Below are positions 34,645-43,708 of a stretch of DNA of 64,000 bases, one piece after another. The stretch lies in NCBI RefSeq assembly GCF_003583935.1, contig NZ_QYRN01000011.1, positions 20,670-84,669 of the forward strand. Reading direction: 5' to 3'. The notes beneath the pieces are model-generated. The model worked only from the letters and a program-made list of their open reading frames with translations. It ran no database searches and was not told the origin of the DNA. Source of the DNA: Aureimonas flava (GTDB lineage: Bacteria > Pseudomonadota > Alphaproteobacteria > Rhizobiales > Rhizobiaceae). The translations under genes were made by a program, and so were the position numbers. The number at the start of each line of letters is the position of its first letter. The first letter of the stretch is position 1.

Positions 34645-36153
34645 ATGGCCATCCGCGATCTCACGCTGTCGATCGATGTCGGAACAGGCAGCGCTCGCGC
34701 CGCCCTGGTGGACGGAACGGGCCGCGTCCTCGCGGTCGGGGCGCGCGAGCACGACCAGATCGTGCCTGCGTTCGGATGGGCCGAGCAGCGGGCACAGGAT
34801 TGGTGGGAGGGCGTCGTCGCCTCCGTGCGCGGCGTTCTCGACACGGTCGAGGGCGGGCGGGACCGGATCGCGGCCGTAGCCGCCTGTGGCCAGATGCATG
34901 GCACGGTTCTGGTCGATGGCGACGGCCATCCGACGCGAAGCCACGTACCGCTTTGGAACGACAAGCGCACCGCCGGCCTCGTCGCCGAGTTCGAGCGGGC
35001 CTTCCCGGACGGGGAGTATCTCGCCGCGAGCGGCAACCCGCCCACTCCGGCCTGGCCGGGCTTCAAGCTGCAATGGCTTCGCGACAACGATCCGGCCGCC
35101 TATCGCGCCGCCGAAACGCTGCTGATGCCGAAGGACTTCATCAATCTCCGCCTCACCGGCGAGCGCGCCATGGACACGGGCGACGCCTCTTGCTCCTTCC
35201 TGATGGACCCATCGACGAGGAACTGGTCGGAGGCGATGCTGGCGCGACTTGGGCTGGATCGTGAGCTTCTGCCGCCGATCCGCGAGCCGGTGGAGATCCT
35301 GGGCGCCGTCGGTCGGCAAGCCGCGCGGGAAACCGGACTGACCGAGGGAACGCCCGTTCTCGTCGGAGGCGCGGACTATCCGGTGGCGCTGCTCGGCTCC
35401 GGCGTCTGCCGACCGGGCCTTGCCTCGGACGTCACGGGCACCTCCTGCATCCTGACCCTGATCGCCGAACGGCCGCTCCTCGATCCCGAAATCTGCAACG
35501 TCGCGACGGTCGAGGGCCACTGGGGCGCGTTCGTGCTTCTGGAGACCGGCGGCGACGCGATGCGCTGGGCGCGCCGCGCCTTCCACGAGGGGGACTTGAG
35601 CTACGACGACATCGTGACGCGCGCGGCGCAAGCCCCGGCCGGTGCCGACGCCCTGTTCTTCGTGCCCTACCTCACCGGCGAGCGGCTCGGGCTCCATCGC
35701 AATGCGCGGGCGCAGTTCTTCGGCCTCGGCGCCGGTCATGGCTTGGCTCATCTCCACCGCGCGGTGATGGAGGGCGTCGCCTTCGCCTCGGCGCGGCATC
35801 TCAAGGTCATGGAAGACGCCGCCGGAACGCGGCTCGAACGGGTCGTGGCTTCCGGCGGCGGCGCCAAGACCGCGCTATGGTTGAAGATCAAGGCGAGCCT
35901 TTACGGCATTCCGGTCGTCGTGCCCGAGGAGGCCGAATGCGGCCTCGTCGGCTGCGCCGTGATGGCGGGCGTTGCAACCGGCCGCTTCCGCGATGTCGAT
36001 GAGGCGGTCTCCACACTCGTGCGCCACACGGCGGAGATCGCGCCCGACCCGGCCTGGGCCGAGCGCTACGCCCGCATGCAGCCGATCTTCGACCGGCTCT
36101 ACCGTGCTGGCCAGGACTTCTACGACGACCTCGACCGTCTCGCCGCCGACTGA
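34645..36153 (+). CDS. FGGY-family carbohydrate kinase (first), xylulokinase-like
   Basis: A 502-aa kinase of the FGGY family: N-terminal SIDVGTGSARAAL phosphate loop, CGQMHGTVLVD, the TGDASCSFLMD segment, and GGADYPVALLGSGV in the substrate region. The C-terminal RVVASGGGAKTALWLKIKASLYGIPV matches the second FGGY signature. It phosphorylates a sugar or polyol with ATP in the cytoplasm. ATG 34645 lies seven bases after the permease stop. A second FGGY kinase at 39233 implies either two substrates or two entry points to one route. Confidence 0.9.
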   Translation: MAIRDLTLSIDVGTGSARAALVDGTGRVLAVGAREHDQIVPAFGWAEQRAQDWWEGVVASVRGVLDTVEGGRDRIAAVAACGQMHGTVLVDGDGHPTRSHVPLWNDKRTAGLVAEFERAFPDGEYLAASGNPPTPAWPGFKLQWLRDNDPAAYRAAETLLMPKDFINLRLTGERAMDTGDASCSFLMDPSTRNWSEAMLARLGLDRELLPPIREPVEILGAVGRQAARETGLTEGTPVLVGGADYPVALLGSGVCRPGLASDVTGTSCILTLIAERPLLDPEICNVATVEGHWGAFVLLETGGDAMRWARRAFHEGDLSYDDIVTRAAQAPAGADALFFVPYLTGERLGLHRNARAQFFGLGAGHGLAHLHRAVMEGVAFASARHLKVMEDAAGTRLERVVASGGGAKTALWLKIKASLYGIPVVVPEEAECGLVGCAVMAGVATGRFRDVDEAVSTLVRHTAEIAPDPAWAERYARMQPIFDRLYRAGQDFYDDLDRLAAD

Positions 36154-36189
36154 GGCGGGCAAAGCGGCTTTTCGCGGAAAGAAAGCATC

Positions 36190-36948
36190 ATGCAGGAAAT
36201 CACATCCACCTTCCGACCGGACCTTTTCGCTGGCAAGCGCGTCCTCGTCTCCGGGGCTTCCACCGGGATCGGCGCCGCCATCGCGCGGGGCTTCGCCGTC
36301 TTGGGTGCGGAGGTCGTCGCAACCGGCTCCTCGCCGCACAAGCTCGACGCTGCGAGTGCAGATTCGGCCAATGAGGGAATCCGCTTCGAGCAACTCGACG
36401 TGCGCGACCGCGCCGCTGTTGACGCCTTTGTCGGGGCGCTGCCCTCGCTCGACGTCCTCGTCAACAGCGCGGGCATCGTGAAGCCCGACCTCGAATACGA
36501 GGAGGAGCCTTATCTCGAGGTCATCGATGTCAATCTCAACGGCGCGATGCGCCTGTCCATGGCGGCCTATCCGCTGCTCAAAGCCTCGCGCGGCGCCATC
36601 GTCAACACGGCCTCGATGCTGAGCTTCCTCGCCGACGAGCGGGTGCCGGCCTACGGCGCGTCGAAGACCGGAATCATGGGTCTGACGCGGGCACTGGCCC
36701 ACCGCTTCGGCGCGGACGGCATTCGCGTCAACGCGATCGCGCCTGGGTACCACAAGACCGACATGACAAAGGATCTGTGGACCCACGACGAGCATGGCCC
36801 CACCATTGCCCGCAAGGCGGCGCTGAAGCGCTGGGGTACCGTGGACGATCTGGTCGGCACCGTCGTCTTTCTTGCCTCGCCCGCGTCCGCCTTCGTCACG
36901 GCGACCACGCTTCCGGTGGACGGCGGCTACGTCGTCAGCGGTTGGTGA
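36190..36948 (+). CDS. short-chain dehydrogenase/reductase
   Basis: A 252-aa SDR with VLVSGASTGIGAAIARGF as the cofactor loop, LVNSAGIV in place of the usual NNAG, Ser in NTASMLSF and the catalytic YGASK. A polar residue pattern after the second strand (VVATGSSPHK) could favour NADP. It is the fifth gene of the plus operon, between the first kinase and the glycerol-dehydrogenase-like gene, and probably oxidises a polyol or sugar hydroxyl. ATG 36190 is preceded by GGAAAGAAAG. Confidence 0.88.
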   Translation: MQEITSTFRPDLFAGKRVLVSGASTGIGAAIARGFAVLGAEVVATGSSPHKLDAASADSANEGIRFEQLDVRDRAAVDAFVGALPSLDVLVNSAGIVKPDLEYEEEPYLEVIDVNLNGAMRLSMAAYPLLKASRGAIVNTASMLSFLADERVPAYGASKTGIMGLTRALAHRFGADGIRVNAIAPGYHKTDMTKDLWTHDEHGPTIARKAALKRWGTVDDLVGTVVFLASPASAFVTATTLPVDGGYVVSGW

Positions 36949-36953
36949 ACTAA

Positions 36954-36988
36954 TTTCACATTTGTGATTTACATGAGCACCTGTGAAA
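36954..36988. promoter_or_regulatory. inverted repeats before the glycerol-dehydrogenase-like gene
   Basis: TTTCACA (36954-36960) and TGTGAAA (36982-36988) form an inverted repeat, and TCACA-TT-TGTGA (36956-36967) a tighter one. The stretch is AT-rich and lies within the 97-bp gap before ATG 37046, so it may be an internal promoter with an operator, plausibly for the SorC or DeoR regulator encoded downstream. Not tested against any consensus. Confidence 0.4.
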
Positions 36989-37045
36989 ACTAAGGGTGGA
37001 TCCTGTGTTTGGCCGAGGCGACACGACCCACCGGAAAGGACGCCT

Positions 37046-38179
37046 ATGACGACCGCCATTGGTTGGCAGTCCGCGGAAGGTCGCGCCTATGGCGGTCCGG
37101 GACGTTACGTGCAGCGCGCCGGCGAGATCGACAGGTTGGCCGAACACCTGCGCGATCTGGGCCAGCGGCCGTTCCTGCTGGTCGACGGAATCGTGGCGGA
37201 AAGTTACGGAGCGGCGATCCGCCGGTCCTTTTCCGTGGCGGGGATTGAGGCGCGGATCGAACTCTTCGGCGGAGAATGCTGCACCGAGGAGATCGATCGC
37301 GTGGCGGCGCTCGTCGCCGAGGCAGAGGCCGATGTCGTCGCCGGTATCGGCGGCGGCAAGACGGCGGATACGGCCAAGGTGGCGGCCGTCCGGAACGGCG
37401 CACGCATTGTCGTCGTGCCGACGATCGCCTCGACCGACGCGCCCTGCAGCGCCATCGCGGTCCGCTATTCGCGGGAGGGCGTAATGCAGGAGGCGATCTC
37501 GCTGCCGCGCAATCCGGACATCGTCGTCGTCGACAGCGCCCTTATCGCCAAGGCGCCGGTGCGCTTCCTCGTCGCCGGCATGGGCGACGCGCTGTCGACC
37601 TACTTCGAGGCCCGCTCCAATCTCGAGTCCCGCTCGCCGAACTTCATCCGACCCTATCTCCCGGCGCCGCTCGCCGGCATCGCCATCGCCAGGACCTGTC
37701 ACGAGGTGCTGATGCGCGACGGGCTCGCCGCCAAACTCGCTGCCGAGCGCGGTCTTCTCACTCCGGCGGTCGAGAACATCATCGAGGCGAACACCCTCCT
37801 GTCCGGCCTCGGCTTCGAGAATTGCGGCGTCTCCGGCGCGCACGGCGTCCATGACGGGTTGACGGTGTTGCCCGAGATGCGCCGCTTCTTCCACGGCGAG
37901 AAGGTCGCCTTCGGCACGCTCTGCCTCCTGATGCTCGAAGGGCGTCCGCTTGCCGAGATCCGAGAGGTGGCAGGCTTCTGCCAGGCGGTCGGCCTGCCGA
38001 CGACGCTCGCCGATCTTGGCCTCGGTCAGGCCATGCCGGACGACATCCTGCGCGTCGCCGAGGCGGCGCTGAAGCCTGGTGCCATCATCTGCCGTGTGGC
38101 GACGCCGGTGTCGCCGACGATCGTGCGCGACGCGATCCTCGCCCTCGATGCCTACACGTCGTCCCTTCAGGCCGTCTGA
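37046..38179 (+). CDS. glycerol-dehydrogenase-like metal-dependent alcohol dehydrogenase
   Basis: A 377-aa member of the iron/zinc alcohol dehydrogenase family nearest to GldA. The NAD-binding GIGGGKTADTAKV is followed by IASTDAPCSAIAVRY. Metal ligands are an Asp in GMGDALSTYFEAR and two His in SGAHGVHDGLT and FFHGEKVAFGTL. ATG 37046 has GGAAAGGA upstream; 21 extra codons back to 36983 are not protein-like. It would oxidise glycerol or a related short polyol, or a polyol phosphate, to a ketone. Confidence 0.88.
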   Translation: MTTAIGWQSAEGRAYGGPGRYVQRAGEIDRLAEHLRDLGQRPFLLVDGIVAESYGAAIRRSFSVAGIEARIELFGGECCTEEIDRVAALVAEAEADVVAGIGGGKTADTAKVAAVRNGARIVVVPTIASTDAPCSAIAVRYSREGVMQEAISLPRNPDIVVVDSALIAKAPVRFLVAGMGDALSTYFEARSNLESRSPNFIRPYLPAPLAGIAIARTCHEVLMRDGLAAKLAAERGLLTPAVENIIEANTLLSGLGFENCGVSGAHGVHDGLTVLPEMRRFFHGEKVAFGTLCLLMLEGRPLAEIREVAGFCQAVGLPTTLADLGLGQAMPDDILRVAEAALKPGAIICRVATPVSPTIVRDAILALDAYTSSLQAV

Positions 38180-38205
38180 CATCTTCCGACAAGGACACCA
38201 AGACC

Positions 38206-39222
38206 ATGCGCGCAGCCGTCATGTACACGCCCGGCGATATCCGCCTGGAAGACGTTCCGAAGCCCGTCGCCGGCCCTGGCGAAGTGCTGCTCAAGGTCGA
38301 CGCCGTCGGCGTCTGCGGGTCCGATCTGCCGCGCATGCTGATCAAGGGCGCGCACAAGATGCCGATCATCTGCGGCCACGAATTTTCGGGCCGTATCGAG
38401 GCGCTGGGCGACGGCGTGGAGAACTTCTGCGAGGGGGAACTCGTCGCCGTCGCGCCGCTGATCCCGACCGACCCTTGCGACCAGTCGCTGACCGGCAACT
38501 TCTCTCGGGCCCGCAACTACGACTATTTCGGCAGCCGCCGCGACGGGGCCTATGCCGAATACGTCGCCGTGCCCACCGGCAACCTCCTCCATGCGCCCGA
38601 CAGCGCCGATCCGCGCGCCGTCGCGATGACCGACCCGGCCTCCATCGCGCTTCACGCGATCTGGAAGGCCAAGCCCACGATGGGCGACCGGGGCGGGGTC
38701 GTCGGCTGCGGGCCGATCGGCCTCTTCGCCATTCAGTGGATGAAGATGATGGGTTGCACCGAGATCGTCGCGGTGGACGTCTCGGAGCGCAAGCTCGAAC
38801 AGGCGCGCGAGGCCGGCGCGACCTACACCTATCTCGCCGGCGAGACCGTGCCGGCCGATCATGCCTGCGACCTCATCATCGAGGCGGCCGGCCATCCCTC
38901 CTCGATCAACGCGGCGGCGCGCCTGGCGGCGCCTGGCGGCCATGTCGTCTTCATCGGCATTCCGGTTTCCGACGTGTCTCTCGAGAACCGGACCTTTCAG
39001 CATTTCCTCCGCCAGGAAATCTCGCTGCACGGGTCCTGGAACTCCTTCGGCGCGCCCTTTCCCGGCAAGCAGTGGCGGGTGACGCTCGACGCGCTCGTCA
39101 CCGGCAAGCTGAAATGGGAGTTCATGATCAGCCACGAACTGCCGCTGAGCGAGCTTCCCGCCATGTTCGAAACGCTGAAGGGGAAGAACGATTTCTTCTC
39201 CAAGATCATGTTCCGGCCCTAG
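38206..39222 (+). CDS. zinc-type medium-chain dehydrogenase, galactitol-1-phosphate dehydrogenase-like
   Basis: A 338-aa MDR alcohol dehydrogenase. Catalytic zinc ligands are Cys in VGVCGSD and His-Glu in CGHEFSGRIEALG. The cofactor loop is VVGCGPIGLFAIQWMK. The structural-zinc cysteines present in most such enzymes are missing: only one Cys remains in PTDPCDQSLTGNF. The following FGSRRDGAYAEYVAVP is characteristic of GatD and related polyol-phosphate dehydrogenases. This makes a phosphorylated polyol a plausible substrate, with the adjacent kinases as the source. ATG 38206 is 26 bases after the previous stop. Confidence 0.87.
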   Translation: MRAAVMYTPGDIRLEDVPKPVAGPGEVLLKVDAVGVCGSDLPRMLIKGAHKMPIICGHEFSGRIEALGDGVENFCEGELVAVAPLIPTDPCDQSLTGNFSRARNYDYFGSRRDGAYAEYVAVPTGNLLHAPDSADPRAVAMTDPASIALHAIWKAKPTMGDRGGVVGCGPIGLFAIQWMKMMGCTEIVAVDVSERKLEQAREAGATYTYLAGETVPADHACDLIIEAAGHPSSINAAARLAAPGGHVVFIGIPVSDVSLENRTFQHFLRQEISLHGSWNSFGAPFPGKQWRVTLDALVTGKLKWEFMISHELPLSELPAMFETLKGKNDFFSKIMFRP

Positions 39223-39232
39223 GGTTTTGCGA

Positions 39233-40753
39233 ATGGCGCTCCTTCTCGGCCTCGATTTCGGCACCGGAGGCGTCCGCGTCGGCGTCTTCGATCTCGCCGC
39301 CCGGCGCATGCTGGCCGAGCGGGAGGAGCCCTATGCGACGCGCCATCCGCAGCCGGGTTGGGCCGAGCAGGCTCCGGCCGACTGGTGGGAGGCTCTTGGA
39401 CGTGCCAGCCGGGCGGCGATGGCCGATCTAGGGTCACCCGAGATCGCCGGCATCTGCGCGGCAACGACCGCCTCCACGGTCGTCGTCTGCCGCCGCGACG
39501 GCACGCCGCTGCGCCCAGCGCTGCTCTGGATGGACTGCCGGGCGGCGGCCGAGTCCGACCGTACGGCGAAGGCCGACCATCCGGTGCTCGGCTTTTCCGG
39601 CGGCAGCGACGCCGCCGAGTGGCTGGTACCGAAGGCCATGTGGCTGAGCCGGCACGAAGCGGAGACCTACGCTCGCGCCGAGGTGATCTGCGAGTGCCTC
39701 GACTGGATCAATTTCCGACTGACCGGCGCCTGGGTCGGTTCACGCATGAATGCGACCTGCAAGTGGAATTTCGACAGCGTCGAAAACCGCTTCCACGACG
39801 ATCTGTTCACCGCGCTCGGTGTTCCCGACCTGTCGGCAAAGCTGCCGCAGCCGATCCTGCCGGTCGGCGCCCCCATCGAGCGCCTCGGCGCGGTCGCGGC
39901 CGACCATCTCGGCCTTTCCAGCCGCCCGATCGTCGCGCAAGGCGGCATCGATGCGCATGTCGGCATGCTCGGGGCGGACACGATGGCGCCGGGCGATCTC
40001 CTGATGATCGGCGGCACCTCGGTCGTCCACCTCTTCCAGCTGACCGAGGAGCAGCCCGTGACCGGGTTCTGGGGGCCCTATCCCCATGCGCTGGTGGACG
40101 GTCACTGGCTGGTGGAAGCCGGCCAGGTCTCGGCCGGCTCGGTCCTGTCCTGGTTCTCGCGGGAAATCTTTGCCCTGGACGGGACCGGCCACGACGAACT
40201 CTGCGAGGCGGCGAGCCGCATTCCCGTCGGCGGCAGCGGCCTCCTCGCGCTCGACTACTTCATGGGCAACCGCACGCCCTATCGCGATCCGCACCTGCGT
40301 GGCGCGGTGCTCGGTCTGTCGCTGGGCCATGACCGTGCGGCTCTCTACCATGCGGCCGTCGAAGGCGTGGCGCTCGCCTCCGCCAATGTCCTGAAGCGGA
40401 TGGATGAGCTCGACGTGCCCTGTCGGCGCATCGTCACTTCGGGCGGTTATTCGAAGAACCCTCTCTGGCTGAAGGCGACGGTCGACGCCATCGGCCGGCC
40501 GGTGGAACTGCCCTCGCGGGCCAATCTGACGATCATCGGCGCCGCCGCGGCGGCCGCAGCAGGCGCCAGCCTCGTGCCGGACCTTCACGCCGCCGCAAAA
40601 GCCGTCGTACCGCCCAGCCGGACGATCGAGCCTGATTTGGCGGCCCATAACCGTTACAACGAACTCCTGGGCGACTATCTTGAGGCGACCGAGCTTCTGG
40701 CGCCCCTGTCGCGCCGGCTTGCCGCGCGCCAAAGGGAAAAGCCTCCGGCATGA
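39233..40753 (+). CDS. FGGY-family carbohydrate kinase (second)
   Basis: A 506-aa FGGY kinase distinct from the first. LLGLDFGTGGVRVGVFD opens it, CAATTASTVVVCRRDG follows, GGIDAHVGMLGAD precedes the GGTSVVH segment, and RRIVTSGGYSKNPLWLKATVDAIGRPVELP closes the C-domain. The ribulokinase-like branch (long FGGY with GGNSRNP-type motif) is the closest match. ATG 39233 was preferred to the TTG two codons earlier. Its stop overlaps the SorC regulator start (ATGA), so kinase and regulator are made together. Confidence 0.88.
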   Translation: MALLLGLDFGTGGVRVGVFDLAARRMLAEREEPYATRHPQPGWAEQAPADWWEALGRASRAAMADLGSPEIAGICAATTASTVVVCRRDGTPLRPALLWMDCRAAAESDRTAKADHPVLGFSGGSDAAEWLVPKAMWLSRHEAETYARAEVICECLDWINFRLTGAWVGSRMNATCKWNFDSVENRFHDDLFTALGVPDLSAKLPQPILPVGAPIERLGAVAADHLGLSSRPIVAQGGIDAHVGMLGADTMAPGDLLMIGGTSVVHLFQLTEEQPVTGFWGPYPHALVDGHWLVEAGQVSAGSVLSWFSREIFALDGTGHDELCEAASRIPVGGSGLLALDYFMGNRTPYRDPHLRGAVLGLSLGHDRAALYHAAVEGVALASANVLKRMDELDVPCRRIVTSGGYSKNPLWLKATVDAIGRPVELPSRANLTIIGAAAAAAAGASLVPDLHAAAKAVVPPSRTIEPDLAAHNRYNELLGDYLEATELLAPLSRRLAARQREKPPA

Positions 40754-41739
40754 GCCTCGAACCTACGGATCGCGACATCCAGTTCCGCTCGATTTCGGGC
40801 GAGCAGCGCGAATCGTTGATGATCCAGGTCGCCAAGCGCTACTACGACCTCGGCATGACCATGGCGGATCTCGCCAAGGAATTGGGCCTGACGCGCTGGC
40901 AGGCGAGCCGTCTTCTGACGGAAGCGCGCGAATCGGGAATTGTCTGCATCGAGATCATGCCACGCGCGTCGCGCCTGCCCTCGCTCGAAAGCCGCCTCCA
41001 GCGGCAATGGAACCTGAGGGAGGCGGTGGTCGTCGCCAACGATGGCGAGGCCGACGAGCGCCTTGTGCTCAATGCGGTTGCGAAGGGCGCCGCCCAGTTC
41101 ATCGCCGGGCTCGGCCGCGTGCCGCTGATCGGCGTCTCCTGGGGACGGACGATGAGCGCCGTCGCCGGACACCTGCCGCCCTTCTGGAACGAGGGCGTGG
41201 AGGTCGTGCTTCTCAACGGTGCGATGAACATACGCGCGCCCTCGGTGCGCACCAACAACACCGCCGAACTCTTCGCCAGATCCGCCAACGGCACGGCGAC
41301 GCTGCTTCCGGTTCCGGCCATCCTTGGCCACGCTGCGACGCGGCAGGCGCTGGAACAGGACCCGACCATTTCGAGCGTCCTTGATCTCGGCCGCCGCGCG
41401 CCCGTCATCTGCTTCGGCATGGGCACGATCGGGCCGGATTCCGTCCTGGTCCAGTCGGGCTTCGTCACGGAAGCCGAGACGGCTGCGCTTCGCGACAGGG
41501 GCGCGGTCGGCGACGTGCTCAGCCGCTACATCGACAAGGACGGCCGGATCGTGGATCCGGAGATCGACGCGCGCACCATCGCGCTCGACCTGCGTCTGGC
41601 GCTGGCGCGCGACCTTTCGATCGGCATCGGCGCCGGCATCGCCAAGCGTGCGGTGGCCCTCGCGTGCCTGCGCGCCCGCTATCTCAACGTCTTCGTGACC
41701 GACGAGGAGACGGCCTTGTCGCTGTTGGACGAGGCTTGA
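40750..41739 (+). CDS. SorC-family transcriptional regulator
   Basis: A 329-aa regulator. The N-terminal helix-turn-helix is RYYDLGMTMADLAKELGLTRWQASRLLTEARESGIV. The SorC sugar-binding domain shows VPLIGVSWGRTMSAVAGHL and a FGMGTIGPDS sugar-phosphate loop. EryD of the Brucella erythritol operon belongs to this family and is likewise encoded with an FGGY kinase, so a polyol-phosphate effector is plausible. It ends the first plus-strand block; 91 bases separate it from the DeoR gene. Confidence 0.9.
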   Translation: MSLEPTDRDIQFRSISGEQRESLMIQVAKRYYDLGMTMADLAKELGLTRWQASRLLTEARESGIVCIEIMPRASRLPSLESRLQRQWNLREAVVVANDGEADERLVLNAVAKGAAQFIAGLGRVPLIGVSWGRTMSAVAGHLPPFWNEGVEVVLLNGAMNIRAPSVRTNNTAELFARSANGTATLLPVPAILGHAATRQALEQDPTISSVLDLGRRAPVICFGMGTIGPDSVLVQSGFVTEAETAALRDRGAVGDVLSRYIDKDGRIVDPEIDARTIALDLRLALARDLSIGIGAGIAKRAVALACLRARYLNVFVTDEETALSLLDEA

Positions 41740-41766
41740 GCCTTCTTGTGAGAGAGGGCTGGATTT

Positions 41767-41782
41767 TGTTATGATCATAACA
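41767..41782. promoter_or_regulatory. perfect 16-bp palindrome before the DeoR regulator gene
   Basis: TGTTATGATCATAACA is a perfect palindrome in the 91-bp gap upstream of the DeoR gene, in an AT-rich context. It is placed where an autoregulatory operator and promoter would lie, 64 bp before the annotated start. Confidence 0.55.
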
Positions 41783-41830
41783 TAAACATCTCGCCTATGG
41801 AGCACGACCGGCGCATGGCCGGTCGGGCGG

Positions 41831-42607
41831 ATGGTTCGGCGACACATGCGAAAACCCAAGACGAAGAGGATCGAGAGCCTCGGCGAGGCGCTGGCGGCGC
41901 GAGGCGTCCTGCATCTTCGCGAGGCGGCCGAGCTTCTCGGCGTATCCGAAATGACCGTGCGGCGGGACATCGCCGCCCATGGCGAGCGCTTCGCCTATCT
42001 CGGCGGCCATATCGTCAACGCCGCCGATCTCGGGACCGGCGGCAATTCCGGCCCCTACGTCTTCGCCGACGAGGCGGACAGCCATGCCAAGGCCAAGCGC
42101 GAGGCCTGCGCGCATGCTCTCACGCTCCTGTCGCCCAGCGAGACGATCTTCATCGACTGCGGCACGACGCTGGTCCATCTGGCCACACTGATCCCGCAGG
42201 AGATGCCGCTGACGGTCGTCTGCTATTCGCTGAACGTCGCCGATCCCCTGCGCGCGAAGCCGAACGTGCGGCTGGTGCTGCTCGGGGGCGTCTACCAGCC
42301 GGGCTCCGACTCCTTCTCCAGCGACGACAGCCTGGAAAGCCTCAGCCGCATCGGTCTGGATGCGGCCTTCCTCTCGGCCGGCGGCATCCATGCCGACCGC
42401 GGGGTGAGCTGCTCGCATTTCCATGAGGTCGCCTACAAGAAGCGGGCCATGGCCGCAGCCTCGCGTCGCTATCTCGTCGCCGACGCAAGCAAGCAGGGCC
42501 GCATTCGGCCGGCTTTCTTCGCCGTCCTTGGTGAGTTCGACGCCATCGTCTCGGAGGACGGGGTAAGCGCCGGGGAAGAGATCGATGCTTCCCGGGAATT
42601 GGCTTGA
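41831..42607 (+). CDS. DeoR-family transcriptional regulator
   Basis: A 258-aa DeoR/GlpR-type regulator. The N-terminal helix-turn-helix is ALAARGVLHLREAAELLGVSEMTVRRDIAAHGERF; the sugar-phosphate-sensing domain contains IFIDCGTTLVHLATL and LLGGVYQPGSDSF. ATG 41846 (MRKPKTKR) is an alternative start. It directly precedes deoC, and its family's archetype represses deoC, so it most likely controls the deoC block in response to a deoxysugar phosphate. Confidence 0.9.
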   Translation: MVRRHMRKPKTKRIESLGEALAARGVLHLREAAELLGVSEMTVRRDIAAHGERFAYLGGHIVNAADLGTGGNSGPYVFADEADSHAKAKREACAHALTLLSPSETIFIDCGTTLVHLATLIPQEMPLTVVCYSLNVADPLRAKPNVRLVLLGGVYQPGSDSFSSDDSLESLSRIGLDAAFLSAGGIHADRGVSCSHFHEVAYKKRAMAAASRRYLVADASKQGRIRPAFFAVLGEFDAIVSEDGVSAGEEIDASRELA

Positions 42608-42700
42608 CGATCGTCACAGCTTTCCGATACTAAGATCACAAATGATAGAATGGTAACATCGCAGGCGCGGATCGCCGCCCTGGATGGCTAGGGGGTGTTG

Positions 42701-43708
42701 ATGTCGGTCCAGGCGATCGCATCGCCGGTTCGGCCAGCGGAGGCGCAGCCTCATGCCGAACTGCCGCGCAACGAAGGCATGCCGTTGGATCTCGGCTGGC
42801 TGTCGGCGACCAGGGTCAATCTGTCCGCCGCCGAGCGGCGCGTGGCGACGCTTCCCGGCCGCCGCAGCGTCAAGAGGGACGCGCAGGCCGCCTGGCTTCT
42901 GAAAGCCGTCACCTGCATCGATCTGACGACCCTCTCCGGCGACGACACCGAGGGGCGCGTGCGCCGGCTCTGCGCCAAGGCGAAGAACCCGGTGCGCCAG
43001 GATCTCCTCGACGCGATGGGCATGGGCGACCGGCACATCACCACCGGCGCGATCTGCGTCTACCATCGCTTCGTGGCGGCGGCGGTCGATGCGCTCGAGG
43101 GCTCGGGCATCCCGGTCGCAGCCGTTTCCACCGGCTTTCCGGCGGGGCTTGCCCCGCATGACGTGAAGCTGCGCGAGATCGAGGCCTCCGTCGCGGACGG
43201 CGCGGCCGAGATCGACATCGTCATCACGCGCGAGCATGTGCTGACCGGCAACTGGCAGGCGCTCTACGACGAGATGCGCGACTTCCGCCGCGCCTGCGGC
43301 CCGGCCCATGTCAAGGCGATCCTGGCGACTGGCGATCTGAAGACGCTGCGCAACGTCGCGAAGGCCTCGCTCGTCTGCATGATGGCCGGTGCCGACTTCA
43401 TCAAGACCTCGACGGGCAAGGAAGGCATCAACGCGACGCCGCTGGTGACGCTCGCCATGTTGCGCCAGATCCGCGCCTATCACGACGCGACGGGCTTCAT
43501 GGTCGGCTACAAGCCGGCCGGCGGCATCTCGGCCGCCAAGGACATCCTGAACTACCAGTTCCTGATGAAGGAGGAGCTCGGCCGGCGCTGGCTCGAGCCC
43601 GACCTCTTCCGCATCGGCGCCTCCAGCCTTCTCGCCGATATCGAGCGCCAGCTCGAACATCACGTCACCGGCCGGTACTCGGCCTTCAACCGGCATGCGG
43701 CAGGGTGA
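42701..43708 (+). CDS. deoC: deoxyribose-phosphate aldolase
   Basis: Class I aldolase splitting 2-deoxyribose-5-phosphate into acetaldehyde and glyceraldehyde-3-phosphate. The Schiff-base lysine is in FIKTSTGKEG, the second active-site lysine in HVKAILATGDL, and the Asp in CIDLTTLSGDD. At 335 aa it is longer than the E. coli enzyme (about 260 aa), with an N-terminal extension common in alphaproteobacterial DeoC. ATG 42701 lies behind a GGGGG stretch. Its stop overlaps the aldehyde dehydrogenase start (GTGA), which fits channelling of the acetaldehyde product. Confidence 0.94.
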   Translation: MSVQAIASPVRPAEAQPHAELPRNEGMPLDLGWLSATRVNLSAAERRVATLPGRRSVKRDAQAAWLLKAVTCIDLTTLSGDDTEGRVRRLCAKAKNPVRQDLLDAMGMGDRHITTGAICVYHRFVAAAVDALEGSGIPVAAVSTGFPAGLAPHDVKLREIEASVADGAAEIDIVITREHVLTGNWQALYDEMRDFRRACGPAHVKAILATGDLKTLRNVAKASLVCMMAGADFIKTSTGKEGINATPLVTLAMLRQIRAYHDATGFMVGYKPAGGISAAKDILNYQFLMKEELGRRWLEPDLFRIGASSLLADIERQLEHHVTGRYSAFNRHAAG

